Source of the DNA: Thiohalomonas denitrificans
GTDB lineage: Bacteria; Pseudomonadota; Gammaproteobacteria; Thiohalomonadales; Thiohalomonadaceae
Assembly: GCF_900102855.1 (NCBI RefSeq)
Contig: NZ_FMWD01000004.1
Location: forward strand, 261,627-325,626
Direction: 5' to 3'
DNA: 64,000 nucleotides
Below, one piece after another: positions 17,242-25,779 of the stretch. The position numbers and the translations under genes were made by a program. The notes beneath the pieces are model-generated. The model worked only from the letters and a program-made list of their open reading frames with translations, had not been told where the DNA came from and made no database searches. Numbering within the stretch: the stretch's first letter is position 1; each line of letters starts with the position of its first letter.

Positions 17242-18222
17242 ATGAAAACATTTGCTTATCACATAATCATTACTACAGCCATTCTCTTGTTGGGGATGGT
17301 GACCGCGTCGGCCGAATGGATCGCACCCGATATCTCAGCTTCCAGTGTCGAGGTGGAAGTGGGGTTCGACCCAGCCACGGGGATTTACCGATATGACTAT
17401 ACGGTGATCAATCCCAGTTCCAGCTTCGCACCCGTGCGCTACTTCTGGATAGCAACAAAGCCTGAGTTTCCGACTTCGCTTGTCGGGGATCGCCCCTATC
17501 TGGATGACTCCGGGTTGCCAAGTGATGGCAGCCTCAAACGGGATCATTCCTCCGCCTCAGCCTACTCTATCCCCCTCGGCATCGAATCGCCGACAGGTTA
17601 TGAAGCCACCATCGGCAGGGATGGAGACGTGGTGTGGCTTCCTGATACGCCATGGGGGCAGCCTCTCGATTTTATCGACCCCGGTGAAGTTGTCAGTGGA
17701 TTCCGCCTGCACTCTCGTGTACCACCCGGAGTCGTAACGGCGCTTCTAAAGCCCAAAATCGACATGGGCCCAGGCTCGCCATACGAAGAATACGGCGAAC
17801 TGTGCGGCGAGGACAACAGCCCCTGCCCCGACCCAAGAACCTTTTGGGAAGAGCGACGAGTGGTCGGCCCGCAACTGCCGCACGAGCGCGAGCTCATCGA
17901 CGGCAAGGGACAGCGCGACCGGGACGAGAACCGATTCCTGCGCTTCGCCAACCCACTGGAAACGTCGGTGGACCTTTCGCCGGAGACGGAAAGTTATGAC
18001 CTGGTCGTCGTCTTCGGAGAGACCATCGTGCCCGCAAGCTTCGAGGCCTCGCTGAATCGCAGCGACATCTCCGACCGGTTCACGGTGGCACCGAGCGGTA
18101 CGGCCGTGGTGAAACTCCCCCTGGAGCCGGGACGCAACAAGGTGGTGCTCTCCATCGACGGCGAACGGGACGATGGACGCATCGCCACGGACACCGACCA
18201 GATCACCTTTGTGGTCAAGTAG
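17242..18222 (+). CDS. Secreted protein of unknown function
   Basis: This 326-residue protein starts at ATG 17242 behind AGGAGAAGG, with a signal peptide (AILLLGMVTASA). The mature part is beta-rich and acidic, with YDYTVINPSSSFAPVRYFWI early, a small Cys pair (CGEDNSPCPD) in the middle, and a C-terminal segment LEPGRNKVVLSIDGERDDGR that resembles an Ig-like fold. I do not recognise a family. It follows the decayed gene at 15893-17213 after 28 bp and was probably in an operon with it. A near-identical C-terminal fragment is stranded at 14104-14155, so a second copy once existed nearby. Confidence 0.7.
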   Translation: MKTFAYHIIITTAILLLGMVTASAEWIAPDISASSVEVEVGFDPATGIYRYDYTVINPSSSFAPVRYFWIATKPEFPTSLVGDRPYLDDSGLPSDGSLKRDHSSASAYSIPLGIESPTGYEATIGRDGDVVWLPDTPWGQPLDFIDPGEVVSGFRLHSRVPPGVVTALLKPKIDMGPGSPYEEYGELCGEDNSPCPDPRTFWEERRVVGPQLPHERELIDGKGQRDRDENRFLRFANPLETSVDLSPETESYDLVVVFGETIVPASFEASLNRSDISDRFTVAPSGTAVVKLPLEPGRNKVVLSIDGERDDGRIATDTDQITFVVK

Positions 18223-18337
18223 CCGCTCTCAATTGTGGTGGTCTGTAGTGATCGATTCGTTTTGGCTACTCACGGGCGTTGCGGTGCTGCTTTTGAGTCC
18301 CATCTGGCATTTTTTGTTGTAAATTGTGTGCTGAACG

Positions 18338-18477
18338 TAGGGCGCATTCTTCAAAGCACCGTTTCATTGGGCGAACAGGGCCGGCGCATTTTGGATGTGC
18401 CGCGTGCGATGGTTGGTGCACTCTGAAAATCTGCCGGCTTCATGCAAGCGAGTGGTCCTATCAAGAATGCGCCCTAC
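18338..18477 (+). repeat. GTAGGG/CCCTAC element, single copy
   Basis: This 140-bp copy begins GTAGGGCGCATTCTTC and ends AGAATGCGCCCTAC, a 14-bp terminal inverted repeat that is almost perfect. Its interior aligns with the copy at 4609-4735. It lies in the gene-free gap 18223-18634; the rest of that gap (18223-18337) holds nothing recognisable. Confidence 0.8.
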
Positions 18478-18501
18478 GCGACGGCTGTCGCTGCATTCCT
18501 C

Positions 18502-18638
18502 GTAGGTGCATTCTTCAAATGCACCGCTACGGAGGGTGAACAAACCGGCGCATTTGCGCGTGCCTGCGGATCGTGGGGTGCTCCTCCAAAGCCATCGGCT
18601 GCGGAGGGTTGTGGGGGCTGGTTGAGAATGCGCCCTAC
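18502..18638 (+). repeat. GTAGGG/CCCTAC element, diverged copy
   Basis: It starts GTAGGTGCATTCTTCAAATG and ends GAATGCGCCCTAC, 24 bp after the previous copy. The terminal CTA at 18635-18637 is, on the minus strand, the TAG stop codon of the glycosyltransferase-like gene. Confidence 0.75.
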
Positions 18639-19711
18639 AGGTCGATTGCGATCCGTTGCTCCAGTTCGTCAACTGCCTGGTCGATTCCGGTGGCGGAGAC
18701 CGGGGTATGACGTCCGGCCTGCAGTGACCGCAGGACGGCTTGCCTGAATGAGTTCGAATTCCAGGCCTCGGGGGACAGGGACTCTGCGCTTCCATTTTTC
18801 CTGAGCCACTGTTCGAGGTAGGGCGATTCGGGCCAGCCGGGGCGGGGGAGATAAAAAACGGGGATGCCGTTTGCTGCGGCTTCGGTGAAGCTGCCGTAAC
18901 CGGGTTTGGTGATCAACAGATCGCACGAGGCAACCAGGTCGGCGAAGGGCAGGTTCAGGTCCTCGATTGTGATCGCGTCAGGGTGCTCGACCTGCCAGTC
19001 GCGCTGTACCAGCCAGCGCACGCCTTCGATGCGCGGCCACTGTTCGACCGGAAGGCGCAGATGGATGCCGCCCACGGCAACGAGGACGAATTTTTCGCCT
19101 CCGGTGTTGAAAGCGCGGTCCAGTTCGGAGCGCCGGTTGCGGCCGGACGCCATGATGGGTCCGATGTCGCGGGCGTTGTCGAGAAAGACCATGGGCATCG
19201 ACGGTGCGGTGCGCAGAAATACATCGGCGCCTCTGTAGGCGGTCTCGATCTGTTCGAGGATGCGGCCGGCCTCGGGTCGGTCGGCGCAGTAGTGCCGGTA
19301 GATGTCGGCCCAGTTGAGGCAGCACATCGCCACGGAGGGGAGTCCTGCCCGACTGGCGCCGGCCAGGGTAAGGTAGGGGATATCCGCCAGAACGAGATCG
19401 GGGGCGGCGCTCCGCAGCTCTCCCGCCACGTGCTCCACCCGTTCATCCCACTGCCGATGGAACTCGGCGTAACGCTGTGCGCTGGCCTCGACATCCACTT
19501 CCAGCGCATTGTGCTGCACCATTCCGAAATCATCAGTCGCGACCTGCAGTTCGAACGGGCCGTCGATCCGGCGTTCCAGAACGGCACGTGACAGCGCAGT
19601 ACGAAGTGTCAGCCGCAGTCCCGGCTGCCGCGCCCGGAGTGCATTCAGCACCGCGGCGCTCTGGGCCAGGTGCCCAAAACCGTGGGGCGAGATGGCGGCC
19701 AGCAGGTGCAT
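18635..19711 (-). CDS. Glycosyltransferase-like protein (MurG/GT-B fold)
   Basis: The 358-residue product begins [20 protein letters not shown], the N-terminal glycine-rich loop of GT-B enzymes. It later has the nucleotide-sugar-binding-like PFADLVASCDLLITKPGYGS followed by FTEAAANGIPVFYLPRPGWP. These features place it near MurG or GT28-type transferases; donor and acceptor are unknown. There is no signal peptide or membrane segment. Its ATG overlaps the stop of the sigma54 activator gene by one base, so the two are co-translated and the activator may control a pathway using this enzyme. The stop codon lies inside an interspersed repeat. Confidence 0.75.
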   Translation of the reverse strand: MHLLAAISPHGFGHLAQSAAVLNALRARQPGLRLTLRTALSRAVLERRIDGPFELQVATDDFGMVQHNALEVDVEASAQRYAEFHRQWDERVEHVAGELRSAAPDLVLADIPYLTLAGASRAGLPSVAMCCLNWADIYRHYCADRPEAGRILEQIETAYRGADVFLRTAPSMPMVFLDNARDIGPIMASGRNRRSELDRAFNTGGEKFVLVAVGGIHLRLPVEQWPRIEGVRWLVQRDWQVEHPDAITIEDLNLPFADLVASCDLLITKPGYGSFTEAAANGIPVFYLPRPGWPESPYLEQWLRKNGSAESLSPEAWNSNSFRQAVLRSLQAGRHTPVSATGIDQAVDELEQRIAIDL

Positions 19712-21036
19712 CAGTGCCCCGCCTCCTCGGGTATCTTAAGGTCCTGGAGCTTGCGGTAGAGTGTCCGTTCGCTGACTCCCAGGCGCGCAGCCAAATCGCG
19801 TTTTTCTCCCTGAAAGCGGGCGACGGACCAGCCCAGGTAGCGGCGCTCCATCTCGTCAAGGGGAATGATTTCGTTGGGCATCGGCCCCGAGACCGACCGC
19901 TGCATACCGCTCCGACACTCGTCCGGGAGGTGATCCGGGAGGATTACGTCCCCATCCGTCAAGAGCGAGGCGCGCTCCAGAATATTGCGCAGCTCACGGA
20001 TGTTCCCCGGGAAATCATAGGCACGCAAATAGTCGAGGGCCTCCGCGGAGAGCGTAAGGGTGCGCCCGATGTTCAATCGGCGAAGCAGATTTTCACACAG
20101 GAGCGGCAGGTCTTCGACCCGTTCGCGCAGCGAGGGAATGGTGATTGGAAAGGCATTGATGCGATAGAACAGATCACTCCGGAACTCCCCTGTCTCGACC
20201 ATCTTCTTCAGTCCACGGTGGGTGGCACAGACCAGCCGGAAGTCGGCCTTCTGGGGCTCGATCCCCCCCACCCGCCGGAAGGTCCTGGTCTCCAGGAGCC
20301 GCAGCAGTTTTACCTGCAGCGAGAGCGGCACGTCGCCAATCTCGTCCAGGAACAGCGTCCCGCCGCGCGCCGCCTCCACCAGACCGATCTTCTGGGCCTG
20401 GGCACCGGTAAAGGCGCCCTTTTCGTGGCCGAACAGCTCGCTTTCGAACAGGCTTTCGGTCAACCCCGAGCACTCCACCGGCACGAAGGGACCCTTGGCA
20501 CGGCTGCTGGCATCATGCACGGCCTGGGCAACCAGCTCCTTGCCGGTACCCGACTCGCCCAGCAGCAGGGCCGCCGCTTCAGAAGGGGCAACCCGCCGCA
20601 CCAGCTCCAGCACACGGTTGAAAGGCGAGGATCGCCCCACCAGCCCGCTTTCGGTCGGCTCGGAACTGGCCAGACGGCTGTGATGCATGATCTCCAGATA
20701 AAAGTTCGGTTCTCCGCTCTCCCCCCGGACCGGCATCATCTCCACCTCCACGTGCTCCTCGCCGGAAGGCGTGTGGTGCAGGTGCAGGTCGCGCTGAAGC
20801 AGACCGGTCTCACGACACGCCTTAAGGGGACAGGTCTCGCCGGCCTGATCGCAAGGGAGCTGATAATGATGGGACATGCGGTAGCAGAGCGACTCGCCGC
20901 TGGGTCCGGGGTCGCCATACTCCTTCTTGTAGGCCCCGTTCGCCGCCAGGATGCGGTAATCGCGGGAAATGATGACAGCCGGTTGGCCGAAGGAGTCAAT
21001 AATCGAGACCACCTCGGCTGGGATCTTTTCATTCAT
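19711..21036 (-). CDS. Sigma54-dependent activator with N-terminal PAS-like domain
   Basis: The order is a PAS-like sensor (residues about 1-120), a AAA+ domain (about 145-375) and a Fis-type HTH (about 395-435). The AAA+ domain shows Walker A (GESGTGKE), the sigma54-contacting GAFTGA loop and the [11 protein letters not shown] Walker B. The HTH is in [20 protein letters not shown]. The sensor domain has a [12 protein letters not shown] stretch followed by CPLKAC, five cysteines close together, which suggests a metal, Fe-S or redox signal. There is no receiver domain, so it is not a classical response regulator. It overlaps the glycosyltransferase-like gene. Confidence 0.9.
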   Translation of the reverse strand: MNEKIPAEVVSIIDSFGQPAVIISRDYRILAANGAYKKEYGDPGPSGESLCYRMSHHYQLPCDQAGETCPLKACRETGLLQRDLHLHHTPSGEEHVEVEMMPVRGESGEPNFYLEIMHHSRLASSEPTESGLVGRSSPFNRVLELVRRVAPSEAAALLLGESGTGKELVAQAVHDASSRAKGPFVPVECSGLTESLFESELFGHEKGAFTGAQAQKIGLVEAARGGTLFLDEIGDVPLSLQVKLLRLLETRTFRRVGGIEPQKADFRLVCATHRGLKKMVETGEFRSDLFYRINAFPITIPSLRERVEDLPLLCENLLRRLNIGRTLTLSAEALDYLRAYDFPGNIRELRNILERASLLTDGDVILPDHLPDECRSGMQRSVSGPMPNEIIPLDEMERRYLGWSVARFQGEKRDLAARLGVSERTLYRKLQDLKIPEEAGH

Positions 21037-21193
21037 GGCCCGGAATCCAGTATGTCGTCAATGACAGCCATTATCTCAGATATGCCATATTTGTCACAGC
21101 ACTATCGGGAATCGGCGGCGGCCCTCAGGTGCAACAGCATCCCATGGCGATCAGAACTATCTTTTATGGAATCGACACGAGGCGAAAAGTGCA

Positions 21194-21373
21194 ATGAGGG
21201 TGTGTCCTTACCATTGCGGGTGGTGCGATGACCCGGCCTGTCAGGCAGAGGGGTGCCGGCATACCGGCACATCGCCGCTGATCGCCTGTGAACAATGCGG
21301 TGAACTGCACGAGCCGTATGTCGAGCCGGTCCAGTGCGCCGGTTGCTGCAAACCGCAGCGGGAGGATCCGTGA
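21194..21373 (+). CDS. Ten-cysteine small protein coupled to Ku
   Basis: This 59-codon frame encodes MRVCPYHCGWCDDPACQAEG and continues with CRHTG, CEQCGELHEPY and CAGCC. It has ten cysteines and several histidines, as in treble-clef or zinc-ribbon proteins. A ribosome-binding-like GAGGCG precedes ATG 21194. The TGA stop overlaps the ATG of ku by one base (TGATG), so the two are translationally coupled. The high cysteine content would be improbable in a non-coding frame. I recognise no family. Candidates are a DNA-binding or structural accessory of end joining, or an unrelated metal-binding protein whose translation feeds ku. Confidence 0.7.
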   Translation: MRVCPYHCGWCDDPACQAEGCRHTGTSPLIACEQCGELHEPYVEPVQCAGCCKPQREDP

Positions 21374-22218
21374 TGTCGCGAGTAATCTGGAAAGGCAGCA
21401 TCAGTTTCGGTCTGGTCAATGTCCCGGTCTCCCTCTACTCGGGCGAACAGCGGGACGAAATCCATTTCCATCAGCTGGACAAACGCAACCTCTCCCCCAT
21501 CGGCTACCGGCGGGTCAACAAGAATACCGGTGAAGAGGTGCCTCGGGATGAGATCGTCAAGGGCTACGAATACGAGAAGGGCGACTACGTCCTGGTCTCC
21601 GACGACGAACTCAAACAGGCCAATCCCGAAGCGACCCAGACTGTGGAGATCATCGACTTCGTCGACGGCGACGGCATTCCACTCATGTATTTTGACAAGC
21701 CCTATTACCTGGAGCCGCAGAAGCGTGCGGAGAAGGGCTACATCCTCCTGCGGGAAACACTCCGGCGCACCGGGAAGGTGGGAATCGCCCGGGTGGTGCT
21801 GCGGACCCGTCAGTATCTGGCGGCCCTGGTGCCGGTGGAAAATGCACTGGTCCTGGAGATGCTGCGCTACGATTACGAGTTGCGCAAACCGGACGAATTC
21901 AATCTGCCCGCCGAAGACATGGAGGCCTATGGCATATCCGACCGGGAGATCAAGATGGCCGAACGGCTGGTCGGGGGCATGGCCAGCGAATGGCAGCCCG
22001 AGAAGTACCATGACGACTTTCGGGAGGATGTGCTGCGCCTGATCGACGAAAAGGTGCGCACCGGGAAAACACACGAGATCGGTGTCGGACCACCCCCTCC
22101 CGAACGCCGCCGCGCCGAGGTCGTCGACCTCATGTCCCTGCTCAAGAAGAGTGTCGAGGAGACGGAGAAGGAGCGCGGCAAGAAAACCGCACCCAAGCGA
22201 CCCCGAAAGCGGGCCTGA
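21373..22218 (+). CDS. ku: Non-homologous end-joining protein Ku
   Basis: Bacterial Ku is a homodimeric ring that binds broken DNA ends and recruits LigD. ATG 21373 (MSRVIWKGSISFGLVNVPVS) gives 281 residues and overlaps the stop of the small cysteine-rich gene. The core domain is complete (ARVVLRTRQYLAALVPVENA, then MAERLVGGMASEWQPEKYHD). A lysine/arginine-rich C-terminal tail (KKTAPKRPRKRA), known in this family to aid DNA binding and bridging, is present. ligD follows after a 137-bp gap that holds an inverted-repeat element. Confidence 0.97.
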   Translation: MSRVIWKGSISFGLVNVPVSLYSGEQRDEIHFHQLDKRNLSPIGYRRVNKNTGEEVPRDEIVKGYEYEKGDYVLVSDDELKQANPEATQTVEIIDFVDGDGIPLMYFDKPYYLEPQKRAEKGYILLRETLRRTGKVGIARVVLRTRQYLAALVPVENALVLEMLRYDYELRKPDEFNLPAEDMEAYGISDREIKMAERLVGGMASEWQPEKYHDDFREDVLRLIDEKVRTGKTHEIGVGPPPPERRRAEVVDLMSLLKKSVEETEKERGKKTAPKRPRKRA

Positions 22219-22234
22219 CGCCCACGGGTAGCCA

Positions 22235-22345
22235 AAGCAAAACCACTGAGGGCACTGAGCAATCAAGCCAGTGGGTACAAAAGTCCCTCTGTGTTCTCCG
22301 TGGTGGCTGTGTTCCCGTGCCGTGTACCCGTGGTTAACGTTCACC
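22235..22345. repeat. Inverted-repeat element (CCACTGAG / CCGTGGT type), diverged
   Basis: ACCACTGAGGGCACTGAG on the left and CTGTGTTCTCCGTGGTGG then CCGTGTACCCGTGGT on the right form degenerate inverted arms. It fills the space between ku and ligD and resembles the elements at 6952-7052 and 35938-36021. Confidence 0.5.
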
Positions 22346-22355
22346 GTCGATAGCC

Positions 22356-24869
22356 ATGGCACTGGAAAAATATCGCCATAAACGGAATTTCGAACGCACG
22401 CCGGAGCCGGGTGGAGAAGAAGCCGCTTCGGCCGGCGAAGCTCCGCTGTTCGTGGTTCAGAAACATGCTGCGCGGCGGCTGCACTACGATTTTCGTCTGC
22501 AGGTTGGGGTTGTGATGAAGAGCTGGGCGGTCCCCAAGGGGCCGAGTCCCAATCCGGATGACAGACGCCTGGCGGTGGAGACCGAGGACCACCCCCTCGA
22601 TTACGGCGACTTTGAAGGCGTAATCCCCGAAGGGGAATACGGGGCTGGTGCGGTTATGCTCTGGGACCGCGGCCGTTGGCAACCGGAGGGTGATGCCGAG
22701 ACCGCCTGGCGGCGGGGCCACCTCAGTTTTCGACTCGAAGGGGAGAAGCTGAGGGGCCGCTGGTCACTGGTCCGTACAGGCGGCAAGGAGAGCCGCAACT
22801 GGCTGCTCATCAAGTCGGATGATGACGAGGCCGGGAGCCACTGGAGTAAAGCCGAGGAAAATCGCAGCGTTGTCTCCGGACGAAGCCTGGAGCAGATTGC
22901 AGAAAGTCGTGACCATCTCTGGCACTCCGAGTCAGGAGGCGAGGCGCTGCTTCCGGAGATTGAGGGCAGGCCGGAACCTCTGCCGGCTACGATGGAAGCC
23001 CAACTCGCGCGGCTGACCGACACTCCTCCCGAAGGGGAACAGTGGCTTCATGAAATCAAATTCGACGGCTACCGTATCCTCGCCCGCCTGGATGCCGGCA
23101 AGGTCCGGCTAATCAGCCGCAACGGCAAGGACTGGACCGACAAGTTCGGTCCCATCGCCCGGGCCCTGGCCGACCTGCCGATCCAGAACGCCTGGCTGGA
23201 TGGGGAGATCTGCACCCTGCTCCCGGACGGAAGGACCAGTTTTCAGGGACTGCAGGAGGCCTTGAGCAGGGGGCACGAGGAGGAGCTGGTCTACTTTGTG
23301 TTCGACCTGCTCTACCTGGACGGACTGGATCTTCGCGACCGGGCGCTGGAAAAGCGCAAGCTTGACCTGAACCGGCTGCTGGATCGGGTCGGCAGTGGCG
23401 CCTCTCCCCTTCGCTATGCCGACCACATCACCGGCCATGGGACCATCTTTCATGAACAGGCGTGCAGCCACGGCCTGGAGGGGACGCTGGCCAAGCGCGT
23501 CGACGCGCCTTATCGGGGCGGTCGCGGCGGCAACTGGAGGAAGATCAAGTGCCTGCTGCGGCAGGAGTTCGTCGTCGGTGGCTATACCGATCCGGCGGGA
23601 GGTCGAAAGGGACTTGGCGCGCTGCTTCTGGGGGTCTATGAGAATGGCGCGCTTCGCTACGTGGGAAGGGTTGGAACCGGCTTCACCGAAGCGATACTGC
23701 AGGACCTCCATGAGCGGCTGCGACCACTTGAGCAGGCGGATCCCCCCTTCACGACGGGCCTGCCGCGGAGTAGTCGATCCGTGCACTGGGTGCGGCCCGA
23801 GCTGATCGCCGAGGTGCAGTTTGCCGAATGGACGCGGGAGGGAATATTGCGCACTCCTTCTTATCAGGGGCTGAGGGAAGACAAGCCTCCCACGGAGGTG
23901 CGACGCGAGGCGACAGAACGGCTTACGCCCTCATCGACTGCGTCTGCACGGGAAGAGGCCCCTCCTCGACTGCTGAACGATCGCATTGATGGTCTGAAGC
24001 TCTCCAGCCCCGACAAGGTGCTCTATCCCGAACAGGGCCTGACCAAACGCGATCTTGCCCACTACTATCAAGCGGTTTCCGACCGGATTCTGCCCTGGTT
24101 GGCCGGGCGTCCCCTTACGCTGTTGCGCTGCCCCGAGGGTCACCACAAGGAGTGTTTTTTTCAGAAACACGCCGAGGGCACAATCCCCAAGGCAATTCGG
24201 CGGGTAATGATCCCCGAGAAAACGGGGAAAGAGGCTTACCTGTTCGTGGATGACCTTGAAGGACTGATTGGTCTGGTCCAGATGGGGGTTCTGGAGATCC
24301 ATACCTGGGGCGCGCGCACCGACCGGACCGAAGCCCCGGACCGGGTGATCTTCGACCTGGATCCTGATGCGGGTCTGGATTGGGGGGCCGTGGTCGATGC
24401 AGCGCTGGCGGTCCGCTCGCGTCTGCGGGAACTCGGCCTGGAATCTTTTCTGACAACCACCGGCGGAAAAGGCCTGCACGTAGTGATGCCGCTCATGCGC
24501 CGGCACGGCTGGAAGGAAGTAAAGGCCTTCGCCAAGGCGGTGGCGGAGGACCTGGTCAATGATGCCCCGCGTCGCTATACCGCCAGCCCGTCGAAGCGGG
24601 CCAGGCAGGGCAAGCTGTTTATCGACTATTTGCGCAACTCCCGGGGCGCAACCGCAATCACCCCCTACGGCACCCGCGCCAGGGCCGGCGCCCCGGTCGC
24701 GACCCCCATCGCCTGGGACGAACTGACACTCGACCTTCGAGCGGACCAGTGGAACGTCCACAATATCTCCGAGCGGCTGACAAACCTGGAAGAAGACCCC
24801 TGGAAGACCTATCGCAGTGTTCACCAGTCGATTACCGTCGCCGTCCGGCGCCAGTTGGGGCTTGAATAG
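22356..24869 (+). CDS. ligD: Multifunctional DNA ligase D
   Basis: LigD seals and processes double-strand breaks with Ku. The 837-residue protein has the Pseudomonas-type order. The 3'-phosphoesterase domain is at about residues 10-165 (FVVQKHAARRLHYDFRLQ). The ATP-dependent ligase is at about 205-500, with the adenylated lysine in HEIKFDGYRI near residue 236 and the outer motif LAKRVDAPYRGGRGGNWRKI. The archaeo-eukaryotic primase-type polymerase is at about 545-835 (KVLYPEQGLTKRDLAHYY, RVIFDLDPDAGLDW with catalytic DLD). Length matches the P. aeruginosa type. ku upstream completes the NHEJ system. Confidence 0.96.
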   Translation: MALEKYRHKRNFERTPEPGGEEAASAGEAPLFVVQKHAARRLHYDFRLQVGVVMKSWAVPKGPSPNPDDRRLAVETEDHPLDYGDFEGVIPEGEYGAGAVMLWDRGRWQPEGDAETAWRRGHLSFRLEGEKLRGRWSLVRTGGKESRNWLLIKSDDDEAGSHWSKAEENRSVVSGRSLEQIAESRDHLWHSESGGEALLPEIEGRPEPLPATMEAQLARLTDTPPEGEQWLHEIKFDGYRILARLDAGKVRLISRNGKDWTDKFGPIARALADLPIQNAWLDGEICTLLPDGRTSFQGLQEALSRGHEEELVYFVFDLLYLDGLDLRDRALEKRKLDLNRLLDRVGSGASPLRYADHITGHGTIFHEQACSHGLEGTLAKRVDAPYRGGRGGNWRKIKCLLRQEFVVGGYTDPAGGRKGLGALLLGVYENGALRYVGRVGTGFTEAILQDLHERLRPLEQADPPFTTGLPRSSRSVHWVRPELIAEVQFAEWTREGILRTPSYQGLREDKPPTEVRREATERLTPSSTASAREEAPPRLLNDRIDGLKLSSPDKVLYPEQGLTKRDLAHYYQAVSDRILPWLAGRPLTLLRCPEGHHKECFFQKHAEGTIPKAIRRVMIPEKTGKEAYLFVDDLEGLIGLVQMGVLEIHTWGARTDRTEAPDRVIFDLDPDAGLDWGAVVDAALAVRSRLRELGLESFLTTTGGKGLHVVMPLMRRHGWKEVKAFAKAVAEDLVNDAPRRYTASPSKRARQGKLFIDYLRNSRGATAITPYGTRARAGAPVATPIAWDELTLDLRADQWNVHNISERLTNLEEDPWKTYRSVHQSITVAVRRQLGLE

Positions 24870-24900
24870 CCGACAGGCTGTCGCCGCTCATTGGTAACCT

Positions 24901-24950
24901 GTGGGTCGGGCTTTAGCCCGTCGCGGTGACGGCCTGAAGACCGACCTACA
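24901..24950. repeat. REP-like palindrome (GGTCGGGCTT...GACCGACC)
   Basis: GTGGGTCGGGCTTTAGCCCG and GCCTGAAGACCGACCTACA form facing arms. Half-copies of the same type occur at about 36991-37014 and, diverged, at about 60786-60815. It sits just after ligD. Apart from this and the MITE, the gap 24870-25305 holds no gene. Confidence 0.6.
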
Positions 24951-25009
24951 TGGAAACCAGAGAGTGCGAGAGGCTACCGCCGGGGTCGATTATCCCAGTC
25001 CGAGGACTG

Positions 25010-25273
25010 CTAGTGTACTGTTGCATGCTTGGCGATACTTTCAGAGCCCCCCAAAAACGTCAGGACAAGGCGCAGCGCGCAGGCAATGGTTATTCCCTTG
25101 TCAAGCGCTGCAACGCCGTCATGGCGTTTTTGGGGGGCTCCCTCCGGGCGAGCCGCTGGCCGGCCATCTGCGGCGTTGCGTTCTTGGGCCGCTCTTGCGC
25201 ATGGATGCGCAGGAGCGGTCTGGCCGGCCAGCGACTCGCTGAAAGCACCGCCAAGCATGCAACAGTACACTAG
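25010..25273. mobile_element. Intact 264-bp MITE with 25-bp perfect terminal inverted repeats
   Basis: The left end CTAGTGTACTGTTGCATG and the following seven bases are repeated in perfect inverse complement at the right end, which finishes with AGTACACTAG at 25264-25273. The interior has no credible gene. It contains a smaller palindrome (AGCCCCCCAAAAACG facing CGTTTTTGGGGGGCT), giving a nested hairpin. The CTAG termini could include a TA or TAG target duplication. A related 74-bp relic lies at 33531-33604. It ends 32 bp before the next start codon. Confidence 0.85.
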
Positions 25274-25305
25274 ACTCGAACGATACATCCCGACTGGAGA
25301 GCCTC

Positions 25306-25779
25306 ATGCGCAAACGTGTTATCGAGCGGCAGGCCCGCCCTTCGCCGGCTGAAGCCGAAGGCTGGCTGGACCTGGAACGGATTGCGCGTGCCGAGCTGAC
25401 CTCCGAAGACCCGCAACACCCGTTCGAAAACACCCTGGCCCCACCGGGAAGGGACGGCTGGCGCGCCGAAGTACCGGGGCCGCAGACGATACGGTTACTC
25501 TTCGACGAACCGCAACGGATCCAGCGCATACATCTGGTATTCGAGGAGCATGAGCTCAACCGGACGCAGGAATTCGTAGTACGTTGGTCTACCAGCGGCG
25601 GACACACCTACCGCGAGATCGTTCGGCAGCAATACAACTTCAGCCCGCCGACGACCGAACGTGAGGAGGAGGAGCTACAGACAGAGCTCAATGGCCTCAC
25701 GGCGTTGGAGATCGAGATCATTCCCGACATTGACCGGGGCGACGCACGTGCTTCGCTCAAGGAGTTACGGTTGGCGTAG
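25306..25779 (+). CDS. Beta-sandwich protein, F5/8-type-C or XRCC1-N-like
   Basis: This 157-residue cytoplasmic protein starts at ATG 25306 behind GGAGAG. The central part (TIRLLFDEPQRIQRIHLVFE, then EFVVRWSTSGGHTYREIVRQ) has the strand pattern of discoidin or galactose-binding folds. The C-terminal IEIIPDIDRGDARASLKELR fits the final strands. Function is unknown; relatives of this fold bind sugars or, in XRCC1, DNA-repair partners, and the NHEJ genes lie upstream, but that link is only positional. A MITE directly upstream may carry its promoter. The TAG stop is the TAG inside the first GTAGGG repeat unit. Confidence 0.65.
   Translation: MRKRVIERQARPSPAEAEGWLDLERIARAELTSEDPQHPFENTLAPPGRDGWRAEVPGPQTIRLLFDEPQRIQRIHLVFEEHELNRTQEFVVRWSTSGGHTYREIVRQQYNFSPPTTEREEEELQTELNGLTALEIEIIPDIDRGDARASLKELRLA

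Noticed and set aside
19477-21231. Long plus-strand frame of 584 codons opposite the sigma54 activator
   Set aside because: It is antisense to two clearly recognised genes; high GC produces long antisense frames. No family motifs were found.
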